Assembly (NCBI GenBank): GCA_029582155.1
Contig: CM055899.1
Coordinates: 57,198,529 to 57,262,528, forward strand
Direction: 5' to 3'
DNA: 64,000 nucleotides
Origin: Panopea generosa
Lineage: Eukaryota > Mollusca > Bivalvia > Adapedonta > Hiatellidae
Positions within the stretch are counted from its first letter, which is position 1. Each line of letters opens with the position of its first letter. Shown here piece after piece: positions 11,481 through 22,436 of the stretch. Under the pieces are notes generated by a model. The model searched no databases. It saw only the letters and a list, made by a program, of their open reading frames with translations, and was not told where the DNA came from. Both the position numbers and the translations under genes were made by a program.

Positions 11481-12074
11481 CACAATAAAATGGCTTTTAT
11501 TTGTATTTTGATAATAAATATTAGATACCATGTCGTTTTCACACCTAAGTTTTGGCATTAACCTCTTCTTTTTATTGTTTATTGGATTATCGCACCTGTT
11601 TAATCAGCATGCAGTTATAACATTGTGAAAGTTTGCTATATTAAGTTCGCAATATTTTGGAAGAGTAACGCCACTTATTTCGCTAAGGAAAACAATGTTT
11701 ATAGGTTAAGTCCTTCAATTCAGAATCGTTTTTGCGTTTAATTGTCTTCCTTCGATGCTCACTCATGTACTGTATATATGTCTATAAACTGTTAACGTTA
11801 ATTAGTGTATATACATAAGAGTTTTAGTAGAGAGCAGTCCCTAACGACACAATAAATTTTTCGCGAGAACTAGAACGGAAGTGCTTCTATGACGTCACCG
11901 AAAACCTCCAACATAGAAGAGCTATAAAATTGCAGCGCTAATATTTAGGAAACGCTTGGAAACATGATATTTAATATCGTTTTTCTCATTTGATAAATTT
12001 CTTTCAATTAATATTTGTTGAATTGTTTGTTATTTACATGTCTATTAAACGATAAATAGCCATTTATATTCTGA

Positions 12075-14850
12075 CATGCGGTACCCTTTGAACACTTGTC
12101 ATGTATAATTTAGGTGCAAACGTGTGCTTTTAATCAAATTTGTGCTTGTCAATGTGTAATTTAGGTACCAAACGTGTGGTTCTCATGGCGTTAAAGCCTG
12201 TCCTGTGTACATTAGGTATCAGACGTGTGTTTCTCTTACAGTTGGTGCTTGTCTTGTGTAATTTAAGTACCAAACACGTGCTTATCATGCATTAGCGTTT
12301 CCATGTTGTTGGTGCTTAAATTGAGTTATCTAGGTACCAATCCTCTGCATAGCATGATGGTGGTGCCTGTCTTGTGTAATTTAGATACCAAACGTGTGGT
12401 TGTCATGTTGTTGGTGCCTGTCTTTGGGTATTTAAGGTATTAAACTAGCGGTTCTCTTTTACGGTTGTTGCACGTCTTGTGTAATTTAAGTACCATACAC
12501 GTGCTTATCATCCAATTAAGGATTGTCTTGTTCAATTTAGCTATCGAACGTGTGGTTCTCATAGCGTTTGTGTTTTAATTGTTTAATTTATGTACCAATT
12601 GTGTGTTTATCATGCATCTGGTGTTTTTCTTGTATACTTTAAGTACCAAAAATGTGCTTATCATGCAGGTAGCACTTGTCGCGAATGTAGCTCCTTTCAT
12701 GTGTACGCTAGATACAAAGCATGTAGTTCTCATGCTGTTGGTGCGTTAATCGTCTAATTTAGGGACCAAACAGTACATATCTTGCTGTTGGTGCCTGTCT
12801 TATGTAATTTAAGTACATACACGTGTCACGTGCTAATCATGTAAATAACTGAAGGCTTCTATAATTCAGGCACCAATCGTGTGACTATCATGCAATTGGT
12901 GCATGTCTTGTGTAATTTTGGTACCAATATCTTGATCTCCATGCCGTTGGTGTTTGTTCTGTGTAATTAATGTACCAAACATGTATTTTTTATGCCGTTA
13001 GTGCCTGTCTTGTGTATATTAGGCATCAAACGTATGCTTCTCCTGCAGTTAGTGTTAGTCTTGTATAATTCAAATACCAAACACGTGCTTATCATGCAGG
13101 TAGCACTTGTCATGTGTAATTTAGTTACCAAACTCGCGGTTCTCGTGTTGTTGGTGCTTTAATTGTGTATTTTAGGTACCAAACGTGTGATTATCATGCA
13201 GGTGGTGCTTGTCTAGTGTAATTGAGGTACAAAAGCGTGTTTCTCAATGGTGATTGTTGTGTGTAATTTACGTACTAAACCTGTGATTCTCATGTCGTTG
13301 TGTAATTTAGGTACCAAATGTTTAGTTCTCAAGCAGTTGGTGATTGTCTTGTGTAATTAAGATACCAAACGTATGAATTTCACGCCGTTGGTGCTTTTAT
13401 TTTGTAACTTAGGTACCAAATGTGTATCTTTCAAGCAGTTGGTTCTTGTCTTGTGTAATTTAAATACAAAACACGTGCTTATTATGCAAGTAGCGCTTGT
13501 CTTAAGTAACTAAGGTACAAAACGTGAGATTCTCATTGTGTTGATGCTTTAATTGTGTAATTTATGTTTCAAACGCGTGCATATCATGCAGTTTGTGATC
13601 GCCATCAGTAATTTAGGTACCGAAAGTGTAGATCTCATGCCGTTAGTGTTTGTTTTGTGTATTTAAGGTACCAACCGTGTACTTATCATACCATGTCGTA
13701 GATGCGTGTGCATATCGAGCAGTTAATGCTTGTCCTGTGTAATTTAGGTACCAAACGCGATGTTCTCATGCCGTTGGTGCTTGTCGTGTGTAATTTACGT
13801 ACTAAACGTGTGATTCTCGTGTCGTTGTGTATTTTAGGTACCAAACGTGTGCTTATCATGCAAGTTGTGCTTGTCTTATTAATGTAGATACCAAACGTGT
13901 CGGTCTCATTCAGTTGGCGCTTTTATTGTGTAGTTTAGGTACCCAATGTGTAGTTCTCAAATAGTTGGTTCTTCTCTTGTGTAATTTAAGTACAAAACAC
14001 GTGCTTATCATGCAGATTGCGCTTGTCTTATGTAATAAAAGTACCAAACGTTTGATTTTCATGTCATTGATGCGTGTGCATATCACGCAGTTGGTGATTG
14101 TCTCAAGAAGTATAGGTATGAATTGTGTGGATCTCACGTCGTTAATGCCTGTCTTGTGTATTTTACGTACCAAACGTGTGCTTAGCATGCAGTTTGTGCT
14201 TGTCTTATGTAATGTAGGTACCAAACGTGTGGTTCGCATTCCGTTTGGTACTTTTATTGAAATGTATTTACTAAATGTGTGGTTATCAAGTAGTTGGTTC
14301 TTGTCTTGTGTTATTTAAGCACCAAACAGGTGCTTATCATATAGATAGTGCGTCTTATGTCACAAAGGTACCAAGCGTGTGATTCTCGTGACATTGATGC
14401 GTGTCCATATCATGCAGTTGGTGATTGTCTCGTGTAATTTAGAAACCAAACGTGTGCTTGTCTTATGTAATAAATGCACGAAACGTGTGATTTTCATGTC
14501 GTTAGTGCCTGTCTTGTGTACTTTTGGTACCAAATGTGTGCTATTCATGCAGTTGGTGGGTGTCTAGTTAGTACTTGCCCATTGTAATTCACATACTTAA
14601 CGTGTTGTCCTCATGTCGTTTATGCTTTGATTGTGTTATTTAGGTACCAAATGTGTACTTAGTATGCAGTTTATGCTTGTATTATGTAATGTAGGTACCA
14701 AACGTTTGTTTCTAATTCCGTTGGTGCTTTTATTGTGTAATTGAATACCAAATGTGTGGTTCTCATGTAGGTAGTTCTTGTCTTGTGTAAGGTTGGTACA
14801 ACACACTTGTTTATAATGCATGTAGAGCTTGTCTTATGTAATTAAAGTAC
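12075..14850 (-). repeat. ~51-bp satellite array, right arm
   Basis: Reverse complement of the left array: units read AAACGTGTG..., GTTGGTGCTTGTCTTGTGTA, ATTTAGGTACC. About fifty degenerate units. Short 'LVLCNLGTKRV' frames (for example 13702-13887 and 13965-14318) are products of the unit length. Confidence 0.85.
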
Positions 14851-15583
14851 GAAAGATAAAATTGCTTTCTCTTGCAGTTTTGATGTATACAGATGTATAC
14901 ATATTATCATATTTTGTATAAAAGTACATGTTCATGTGGTACATTGTTTCTTTTTTGTGCTTAATCATTAAATCACTGAGATGTTCAAAGATAACAAACT
15001 GTATGTACATTGTTATATATTGTATGCTTGTTTTTCTCACTTGAAAATGTTTACATGTTCTCTGTGTTATATTGAAGCATTGGATTGCTTGTGAGCTCAA
15101 TAACAATAATAATGTAACTGTTGGCTGTATTAAAAATAAATATTTTTATGAAACAGCTTTTTGTGATTAGATTTAGCACCAATTTGGGATTGAAGAATCA
15201 TCGATAATATATTCGTATGTTTGTCATCCCCATCGTCAATCTTTAAATTCAGAGAGCAAGAATGAAATCAAACGGGAAAAAATAGCACAATCATCTTCCT
15301 GTATTGTAAACATCTGTAATAGAGTAATATGGTCGTGGTTTTCGTTTAATGTTACCAGTACGTATCTGAGTTTGTAAGAAACGACCTTCTCTTATATAAC
15401 AATACGATGAAGGGGGACTTAAAATGCTTGACTTGGAAAAAATCATATTTTCTCTTCAAGCAAGTTAGATCAAGTGAATAATGAACAATAGCACAGGTGT
15501 GTGGAAAGAAATATACCTAAATCAATTAAAACAATATGGCGGTAACCTAATTTTTGAATGTGATATAAATTGTACTGATATAA

Positions 15584-15922
15584 ATAACTTATTTCCATAA
15601 AACGCTTTTCTCCAAAATATTATTACTGCATGGAGGACAATATGCAAAGATGATGGAGACTGTATGTGGTGTCAATGGTTTTCCAACATCGAGGGGCGAT
15701 CCTGATAACAGTGCACTTAATAGGGTTGAAACTCATCTGCTATGTCACTTCCTACTTCTCTAGTGCCGTGAAGTCCTCTTGGAGGAGCTGTCATTCATGA
15801 TCGTTCTCGATCACCTGGAAGACTGGGAGAAACACATAGACAACATCACGAGCAAGGTCATTCGGACTCTGCTATCCATTCGCAGAAACCTGAGAGAATA
15901 CTTGCCACCTCAAGGAAGCTAA
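15584..15922 (+). CDS. Unrecognised open frame, possible host terminal exon (or single-stop pseudogene)
   Basis: Locally GC-richer than its surroundings. The frame is open from 15584, passes tandem ATG codons at 15650 and 15653, hits one TAG at 15761-15763, and continues in the same frame for 52 codons to TAA at 15920. The last part begins CREVLLEELSFMIVLDHLED, then WEKHIDNITSKV and a basic helix ending LREYLPPQGS. It looks like amphipathic helices. Two readings are possible. First, CACTTCCTACTTCTCTAG just before TGC is a textbook splice acceptor, so 15764-15922 would be a 3'-terminal exon. Second, because the frame is the same on both sides of TAG, it may be one exon with a premature stop. 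A likely polyadenylation signal (AATAAA, ~15990) follows, and this 3' flank is copied nearby. I do not recognise the family. It sits just outside the right arm of the giant inverted repeat. Confidence 0.4.
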
Positions 15923-16246
15923 TGTCTTCTGATATACAAATTATTTTAGTATTCAAAATGTATGTATATGCTGTATGTGAAAATGTAAATAAACGGGTAA
16001 AAGTGAGAAAAACAAGTATACCATATTTATAATTATCATTGACCATCTCAGTGATTTAATTACCAAGCACAGAAGAATACACAGTACTGTTGAAAAACAA
16101 AATAAGGATTGATTTGACGACTTCGTTACAAGTAAACTAAACATGGATACCACTATAAGGGTAATACTAATGTCTTCTGATATACAAATTATTTTAATAT
16201 TCAAAATAGTATGTATATGCTGTATGTGAAAATGTAAATAAACGGG
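15921..16246 (+). repeat. Direct repeat of the putative 3' untranslated segment
   Basis: TAATGTCTTCTGATATACAA through GAAAATGTAAATAAACGGGT occurs at 15921-15999 and again at 16168-16246 (period 247). The start of it recurs at about 16939. Each full copy includes an AATAAA. Confidence 0.75.
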
Positions 16247-16299
16247 TAACCATGATTATGGTTACTCAAAATTAAAAAAATAATATCTGAGCTTGTAAG

Positions 16300-16440
16300 A
16301 AGGACTGCAAAATCTATAAATATTGGGATCCTAACTGTATAGATATATGTCCAGGTTTATTAATATTGTCGTTAGAAATCATGCGGAAAATATATCTGAA
16401 CGTTCTTAGTGCATTGAAATTCATGTTATATACAACGGAA
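16300..16440. repeat. Outer inverted-repeat block, right side
   Basis: Reverse complement of 4170-4330, including TATTGGGATCCTAACTGTAT and CTGAACGTTCTTAGTGCA. Confidence 0.7.
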
Positions 16441-16760
16441 ATATTTTGTCCAATAAAATGTTTAAATTCGCATTCAAAATCGATCAATATTGACAAAATG
16501 TACGGTTTTATCCTCAATGTGAAAAATATCCATTGCTCATAAATGAGTAAATTGTGTATGATTTCTTTTCTAATAAAACTTATATTGGTAACTTTGACAA
16601 TATGACCGTTTGAAAATGTATTATATCAAATGAGTTTTGTCAAGTCTCTTTTGAGAATTAAGGTTTCAAAAAGGAACACATTGAGAATAAACCGCACATT
16701 TTGTCAATATTGATCGATTTTGAATGCAAATTTAAACATTTTATTGAACGAAATATTTCT
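16436..16760. mobile_element. ~325-bp hairpin element (MITE-like)
   Basis: An ~85-bp left arm (AATATTTTGTCCAATAAAAT...) is repeated as its reverse complement at about 16677-16757, sharing TTGTCAATATTGATCGATTT. The loop is ~155 bp. No target duplication was defined. Confidence 0.6.
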
Positions 16761-16968
16761 TCTAACCAGTACTAATTTGAAGTTAAGGTATAACGAAACA
16801 AATCGCATTATCATTGACCATCTCAGTGATTTAATTATCAAGCACAGAAGAATACACAGTACTGTTGTGAATAATTATAAGGATTGATCTGACGATTTCG
16901 TTACAACACCAAACATGGATACCATTATAAGGGTCATACTAATGTCTTCTGGTATACAAATTATTAAT

Positions 16969-17370
16969 ACATTTACTTCATCACTCAATAATATTGATTA
17001 ACATGAACTTACTACGCTTTTCGTTGCCATATTTTGATGAACCTGAAACAAATTTAAAATCCATACTGGTGAAACGTTCACAATTGCAATTAAATATTTA
17101 TAGTCATTTGAACACAGGTATGATTTGCATATTCTTAACGTGTTAGTTCTACTGTTAGAAATAAAAGCTTGACTTTCTTCATATAATCATATTAAAAGCA
17201 GTAAAGATATATTCTGTCATTATTTCAACATAAAATAAAGAAACAATATACCACATGAACATATAATTTTAGATAAAATATGTGAATTTGTATTCATCTT
17301 AATGCATCGAGACTGTAAGAGAAAACAAATTTATTTTAAGAAATTAAGACATTTCAAATCACAGATGGTG
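16969..17370 (+). repeat. Partial third copy of the foldback outer block
   Basis: Positions 17225-17335 (AAACAATATACCACATGAAC...GAGACTGTAAGAGAAAACAAA) match 5630-5730 in direct orientation. The preceding 250 bp are AT-rich without recognised features. Confidence 0.55.
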
Positions 17371-17399
17371 TAGTACAGACCCTAAACCACTCAAGTACC

Positions 17400-17640
17400 C
17401 CATAATTGCACTCCGTTTGCGCTCAGTTTGCACTCCGTTCGCGCTCCGTTCGCGCTTAGTTCGCGCTCCGTTCGCGCTCCGTTTGCGTGCACTCGATTAA
17501 ACGCGGTTAATTTAATGCACTCACAAACGCAAGTATTCGCTCACGAGCGCTGTATAGCTGAGTGCTCTATTTAATACTCCTCTTAGCGTTCGCTTCGTTC
17601 AGCGTTCACTCAACGTTCAGTTCGCTCAGCTCGGTTTCCG
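17400..17640. repeat. GC-rich left subterminal repeats of the TIR element
   Basis: Tandem GCGCTCCGTTCGCGCT-type units of ~11-20 bp, then TTCGCT/CGTTCA-type variants. Composition is quite unlike the AT-rich surroundings. Confidence 0.75.
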
Positions 17641-18630
17641 GCCCATAACCAATCGCAACATCTCAACTCTTTAAAATGATTCTATATTGACTTTTTAATT
17701 TAATCTGTTCCAATGGAGCAATAAAATGTATCCATGGGATTTAGTCAAGGTAAATTAATTCATAATCCGATTGTTTGTCTACATATTATGTCACCCGCTG
17801 TGCGAAAGGTTGAACTAGTATCGATAGTAGGCATGTTTAACGGAAGTGTCAATGTTTTGATATGTGATCAGTGGTCTGGGTGATCAAAGAATATCGCACG
17901 TTATACCGGCTTCTGTTATCCAGACCGACATGTGTTTGCGCCAGTATCTTCTTTGATATACCGTTAGCCGTTTGTTACAGGAAATCAATTAAGTTTGTCC
18001 ACAAAATTTACATAAACATCATCAACATAAACTAAATATATTGTTATTAATAATTAAATTTAATTAATAATACCATACTGTTGATACCTCGTTGGCCTTA
18101 TAATAATCCATAAATCTGCTCAGTGTAAGCAGTGACTTAACAACATGTGGATATATCACTGGTTTTGTTAATGTTCAAACTAAAATAAGCTTTATAATCA
18201 ATAATATGCACTGCATGGGTGATAGAAAATTTATTATAATCCGTGCGATGCAATTCGACATTATAATAAATGATTTTTGAAAAATAATAATCTTGTAGTG
18301 TTTTTCTCGATTTGGGTCCAAATGTAGCTTCACTAAACTTAGAAAAGATATTCTGATATTTTAAGTTTTATAATTATTTTCGTTATCATTATGTATATAA
18401 ATATACTTGCAATGAACTTTTTTTCAGTGGGTTTCTCAAATTATTCTTTTACTGATAGTATGCTTTATGTTAATACATTATTTAAAATGACAAACTATAA
18501 TAAACTTGTTTGAAACTAAACCCACTGTGCTATACCGCTAATTATATGACACGCAGCAACACACCCGTGGTGTTAATTACGTTATGTCACATGCCAGTGA
18601 GAGCCGTGTCAATTAAGTTATATGCTAAAG

Positions 18631-19456
18631 CGGTGACTTATCGGTCTATTGACCACGGAAGATATGTATGATTTCATTTTGATTGTAATTCGTGCCAGAT
18701 GGATGAATCTTAATTGAGCCAACATTATGTGATTGAAAAGAAATGATAAAGAAGAAAAACTGCTAGCCAATTAACAACAAATAAAAAAATCATTTAAGAT
18801 ATTGGTTATTCGAAGTTTCAGAACGCTTAAGTATGTAAATATCATGATGTTAATATCATTAAATTAACGAACCGAAAACCCCACGCCAGTTCTGAATGAC
18901 TGGTAGAAAGTGTGACATACACGTATTAAGGGATGTATATTCAGGGCTGTCATTTTACCACAGCTGCCATAGCGATTTCTTGTAAAAAACAGATCAGAAT
19001 TGTTAATTTACAAAATAAAACAATCCTACAATTTTAAAACTAATAAAAATTAAAGACATGTCTCTAAATAATTCCTTGTAAAAATGTAGTATTTTATTTG
19101 TATTATTTTTTACTTTCATTATTTGTTTTATTTTTTTAAATATTATTATCATTGGAGCTATTATTATAATATACATATTGACTTATTGATTTGTCACAGC
19201 TTTTATATTGGATACGTGCATCTGGTCAGTCGTTCACAATTAATATAACAATTTAATTACTATTATGAAGGCAGAGTTGCATTGCAATCATCAAAACAGA
19301 TACCCATGGTGAGAACCACATGTGTGTCAATAAATAGTTAATTGGTGATTTATCGGTCCATTGATCACGAAGAACCCTGCCGGTGTGTAATTTTCATTTT
19401 GATTATAATTTGTGCCCGATGAATAAATCTTTATTTAACCCGCGGCATGTGATTGG
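18631..19456 (+). repeat. Internal ~110-bp module repeated in the TIR element
   Basis: GTGACTTATCGGTCTATTGA... with TTTCATTTTGATT and GTGCC(A)GATG at 18631-18737 recurs in direct orientation at about 19343-19456. Period ~712 bp. About 80% identical by eye. Confidence 0.65.
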
Positions 19457-19489
19457 ATTAGAAATATATAGTCACAATCAATACTTAAA

Positions 19490-19665
19490 TATGCAGATTT
19501 TTTATAATATTATTATTATCCTGATTATTATTAATAACTATTATATATTTTATTATTATTGATAACTATTATTATTAATATTATTGTTATAATTGCTATA
19601 TTACTTTATTATTATATTATTATATTATTATATTATTATATTATTATTATCTCAGTATTTTTTCT
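19490..19665. repeat. ATT/TTA microsatellite-like tract
   Basis: Impure runs of ATT and TATTA dominate ~175 bp. Confidence 0.8.
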
Positions 19666-20097
19666 TCTTTATTATTATTGTTGTCATTTCTTACTTGTTG
19701 CGCCTTTCACAGCTTTTGAGATGGCTTAATTGTTACGTACTTACGTGCACGTGATCAGGCGTATCGATTTTGTAGGAAAGCGGGAAAATAATATATTTAC
19801 TATTTTATAGGCAGTGAATACATGTTCTTTTTTGTTTATTTAAACCTTCCCCATGATCAAAAGCTGTTCTTTAGTCAATATAAAATCACAACCTCAAAAA
19901 GGTCACCTAGAAATTTACGTTTACTAGTTTTTATTTCCTGTGTCTAATGTGTTATTTCGGTCTGTCGTGTTAATTTGGCATACAAACATTTATTTTACAT
20001 TAATTTAATTTAGCTTGATTGTGAAGTAAGCTCGGACCTTATGCATTCTCCAGTGCATTCCCTTATTAGGTCTGGTACTGAATTGTGTTTCGAGAGG

Positions 20098-20172
20098 TCG
20101 GGTAGAGCCTGGGTCAAACTCGCGACCTCTGCCGTCTGAAGCCAGCACCCTATCCGCTATACTACTGACCCA
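20098..20172 (-). other. tRNA-like sequence (SINE head or tRNA pseudogene)
   Basis: The minus strand reads GGGTCAGTAGTATAGCGGAT, later GGTCGCGAGTTTGACCC (box-B-like) and CTCTACCCG. The ends share only GGGT/ACCC and the apparent anticodon loop CTTCAGA is not that of a standard tRNA, so I do not call a functional tRNA. Confidence 0.5.
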
Positions 20173-20599
20173 CTTTATATTTTAGAATACAATTTATTTA
20201 TTACTATTATTTTAATGAGATGTACACGAGTAAAATGTTTCCACTTTAATTGCAATATAACAGTTTTACGTAGATTTGTTCAGTGTAACTATGTTTGGGG
20301 AAAATATAAAACTAAAGTTCAAATTAAATTGAAAATTGGTAATTTTTATTTTGCCGAAATACCCAAACAAACAGAATCATAATCATATAATTTTCCGCAT
20401 ATCTATGTTTTGTTTGATCAGCTAAATATTGATATTTATGTTATAATTGATAAAGTGTTGACCAAAATAAGTTTTATCATGCGTTTTACAATAAAACATT
20501 TATATAAACTGCATGGTTTATATTTATGTAAAAAAAATGTCTTTGTTATCTCGATTTTAATTATCGACTTCACGATCAAATAATAAAAAAGAGTGTATC

Positions 20600-20895
20600 C
20601 GAATGAACGAGTGCACTCAGTAGCGCACGAATAGTTCTGTTATCAGTTATCTTACAGTGTCTAGCGTATACTGCATATACTGCGCATCTGAGTGCACTCA
20701 GCGTATCTGAGTGCATTCAGCGTGTCTGAGTGCACTCGATCTATTTCATGCGTTCAGGAGTGCGTTTATTATTCAAAATCCAGCGTTTGCTTACGGTCCA
20801 GGTCCGCTCCGTCAGCGCTCAATCTGCGCTCCGTTCGCGCTCCGTCTGCGCTACGCTCGCGCTCCGCTTACGCTCTGAGTGCACTCCGTTTGCGT
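20600..20895. repeat. GC-rich right subterminal repeats of the TIR element
   Basis: Repeats of GAGTGCACTC (itself a palindrome) with GCGTATCTGA spacers at 20610-20730, then CGCTCCGTTCGCGCTCC-type repeats at 20800-20895. The open frames over this stretch are low-complexity 'RSAPSALRSRSA' and not genes. Confidence 0.75.
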
Positions 20896-21099
20896 GCAAT
20901 TGGGGTACTTGAGCGGTTTAGGGTCTGTAGTAATGTTTTAAATAAATGTTACTTTAATATGTATACAAGTGTTAATTTTACAAATATATCAAAGTAATTA
21001 TTTTTAAAATGTATAAGTGAACAGATTGCAATTGTCATCGAAACTACTTTTATCGAAGTTCAGACCTCTCTCTGTACATGTGAAATCCTTAGATTTTCA

Positions 21100-21270
21100 A
21101 CGGGGCTGTACTGTAGCGGATGGTCGGGAAGATAGTGTAGTATATATAGTGTTGACCACTCATGCCGTATGCTGCGGGTTCGGTTCCCAGCTTGATCCGA
21201 TGCATCTTAAAGCAACACTCAGTACTGGTTCTATCCAAGAACAGACCATAATGCGGTTCATATAAATTCT
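21100..21270 (+). mobile_element. SINE-like sequence with box-B motif
   Basis: Contains GATAGTGTAGTATATATAGT followed ~40 bp later by GCGGGTTCGGTTCCCAGC, a strong box-B match. The downstream body (ACTCAGTACTGGTTC...) is typical of a SINE body. The 3' end was not defined. Confidence 0.45.
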
Positions 21271-22288
21271 TACCTTTCTTCACATTTGAGTTTTTTATTG
21301 TATAGCAGACATTTATTCCACAAAAAAAAATCCATTTACAAAACATCCATATTGGTAGAGTATAATACCAACTGTTGGAAACGGAAAACGAATAAACATG
21401 TATAACCCCGGGAATATATGCAAGGCGGTGAACGATGTTTGTTTATTTGAGGTAATATGAACTATAATTGATGTATTTATATATATATTACAATACCTAC
21501 TGTAACATGAGGTGCGTACAATTTTATCGTAATATATCAAGATATTGACTAATCGTAACGGTTTTGCATATAAATATGTCCAAATATTGATAGTTGGTAG
21601 TTACCAAGTTTTCTTTTTGGATTGGTCTCTCGGTTTCCATCTTGTAACGGTGTACCTGCGGATAGACACGACATATAATGAACACCTATTTTAATTTCTT
21701 TCCACACTTTGAATTATAACGTGTACGGACATATATTAAAACAAACTCATACAAAGAAATACATAATGCTGAAAATGAATTTTACTTTTTTCTAAACCAA
21801 TTCACAATAAAATAATTTTAAGAGCCAAAGAGTATGTATTACCACAGCCATTTTTTATTAACAGTACATTTATACTGCTAGTGGCAGTCTACCGATAACC
21901 GGTTGATCGGCAATTTTAAATTTTAAAACACAAAAAGCCGGATATAAACTAATCTAAACAATGTAAATTACTACCATGCAACAATTTATGTTAATCCGAG
22001 TATGTTGCATGTTCGTAGGAACAGAAATATTTTCTCAAAATATGTATATTTCTGTGTGTACATGCATATGCATATGTCTAGTATGTGTACATATATTTGT
22101 ACGTATATGAACAGGATAATAGTATCTCGGATGTTTACATTTAATGGAACTTTCTAACTAAATTTTAGAAAAGTATAAACAAATATTAATATTCATAGCT
22201 TAACAAAAAATTACAGCTACTAACCACTTTATTATATATGAGCTTTAACTTATTTGTAATGATGCATCACCTCATGGTGTCATGATTT
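21271..22288. other. AT-rich sequence, no gene seen
   Basis: No motif, tandem repeat or RNA gene recognised. Confidence 0.4.
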
Positions 22289-22308
22289 ATGGTCTGTGTG
22301 AATAAACT

Positions 22309-22362
22309 TATTGTTATTGTTGTTGTTGTTGTTATTGTTGTTGTTGTTGTTGTTATTGTTAA
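22309..22362 (+). repeat. TTG microsatellite
   Basis: (TTG)n with TTA interruptions, ~54 bp. Confidence 0.9.
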
Positions 22363-22436
22363 TGAACTCTTTTGTTTATTGTTTTTATACACTTTATTGT
22401 ACAACTTGTATAGACAACTGTTAGGAATAGACTGTC

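Larger units (their letters stand above)
5067..15514. mobile_element. Giant foldback-like inverted repeat, 10.4 kb
   Basis: Positions 5067-9671 match the reverse complement of 10642-15514. The outer tips read ATATTTCTTTCCACACACC on the left and its complement on the right; the inner tips share GTGCCAGTAGCTGGACAGT. Each arm holds, from the outside in, a ~690-bp unique block, a ~2.7-kb satellite of ~51-bp units, a ~650-bp block, a tRNA-headed SINE and a ~250-bp inner block. The spacer is ~970 bp. Two stretches compared by eye are about 90-92% identical, too diverged for a read or assembly foldback artefact. Long terminal inverted repeats made of tandem repeats recall Drosophila Foldback/Galileo and sea-urchin TU elements. 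No transposase frame and no clear target-site duplication were found, so a chromosomal inverted duplication is the main alternative. Confidence 0.75.
10642..15514 (-). repeat. Right arm of the giant inverted repeat
   Basis: Reverse-complement counterpart of 5067-9671, about 4.9 kb. It contains the mirror satellite (12075-14850) and the mirror SINE. It is longer than the left arm mainly because of satellite copy number and extra sequence near 10800-11090. Confidence 0.8.
16028..16968 (+). repeat. Two direct copies of a ~165-bp module related to the foldback arm
   Basis: ATCATTGACCATCTCAGTGA... through CATGGATACCA...ATAAGGG occurs at 16028-16190 and 16808-16968. Its first part matches the outer block of the left arm at 5588 in direct orientation. 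Confidence 0.7.
17371..20932. mobile_element. 3.55-kb TIR DNA transposon, non-autonomous, with TAGTA target duplication
   Basis: The element runs 17376-20927. Its ends read CAGACCCTAAACCACTCAAG on the left and the complement on the right, matching over ~34 bp with two or three differences. It is flanked by TAGTA at 17371-17375 and 20928-20932, a convincing 5-bp target-site duplication. Inside each end is a strongly GC-rich subterminal zone of CGCTCCGTTCG-type repeats, in the same orientation on both sides. No transposase frame was found; the interior is AT-rich with a repeated module and a tRNA-like insert. I cannot place the superfamily: a 5-bp duplication with this terminus does not match one I know well. 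Confidence 0.8.

Noticed and set aside
5067..15514. Assembly or foldback-read artefact as the explanation of the inverted repeat
   Set aside because: Arms differ by roughly 8-10% with private indels and unequal lengths; an artefact would give near-identical arms apart from read noise.
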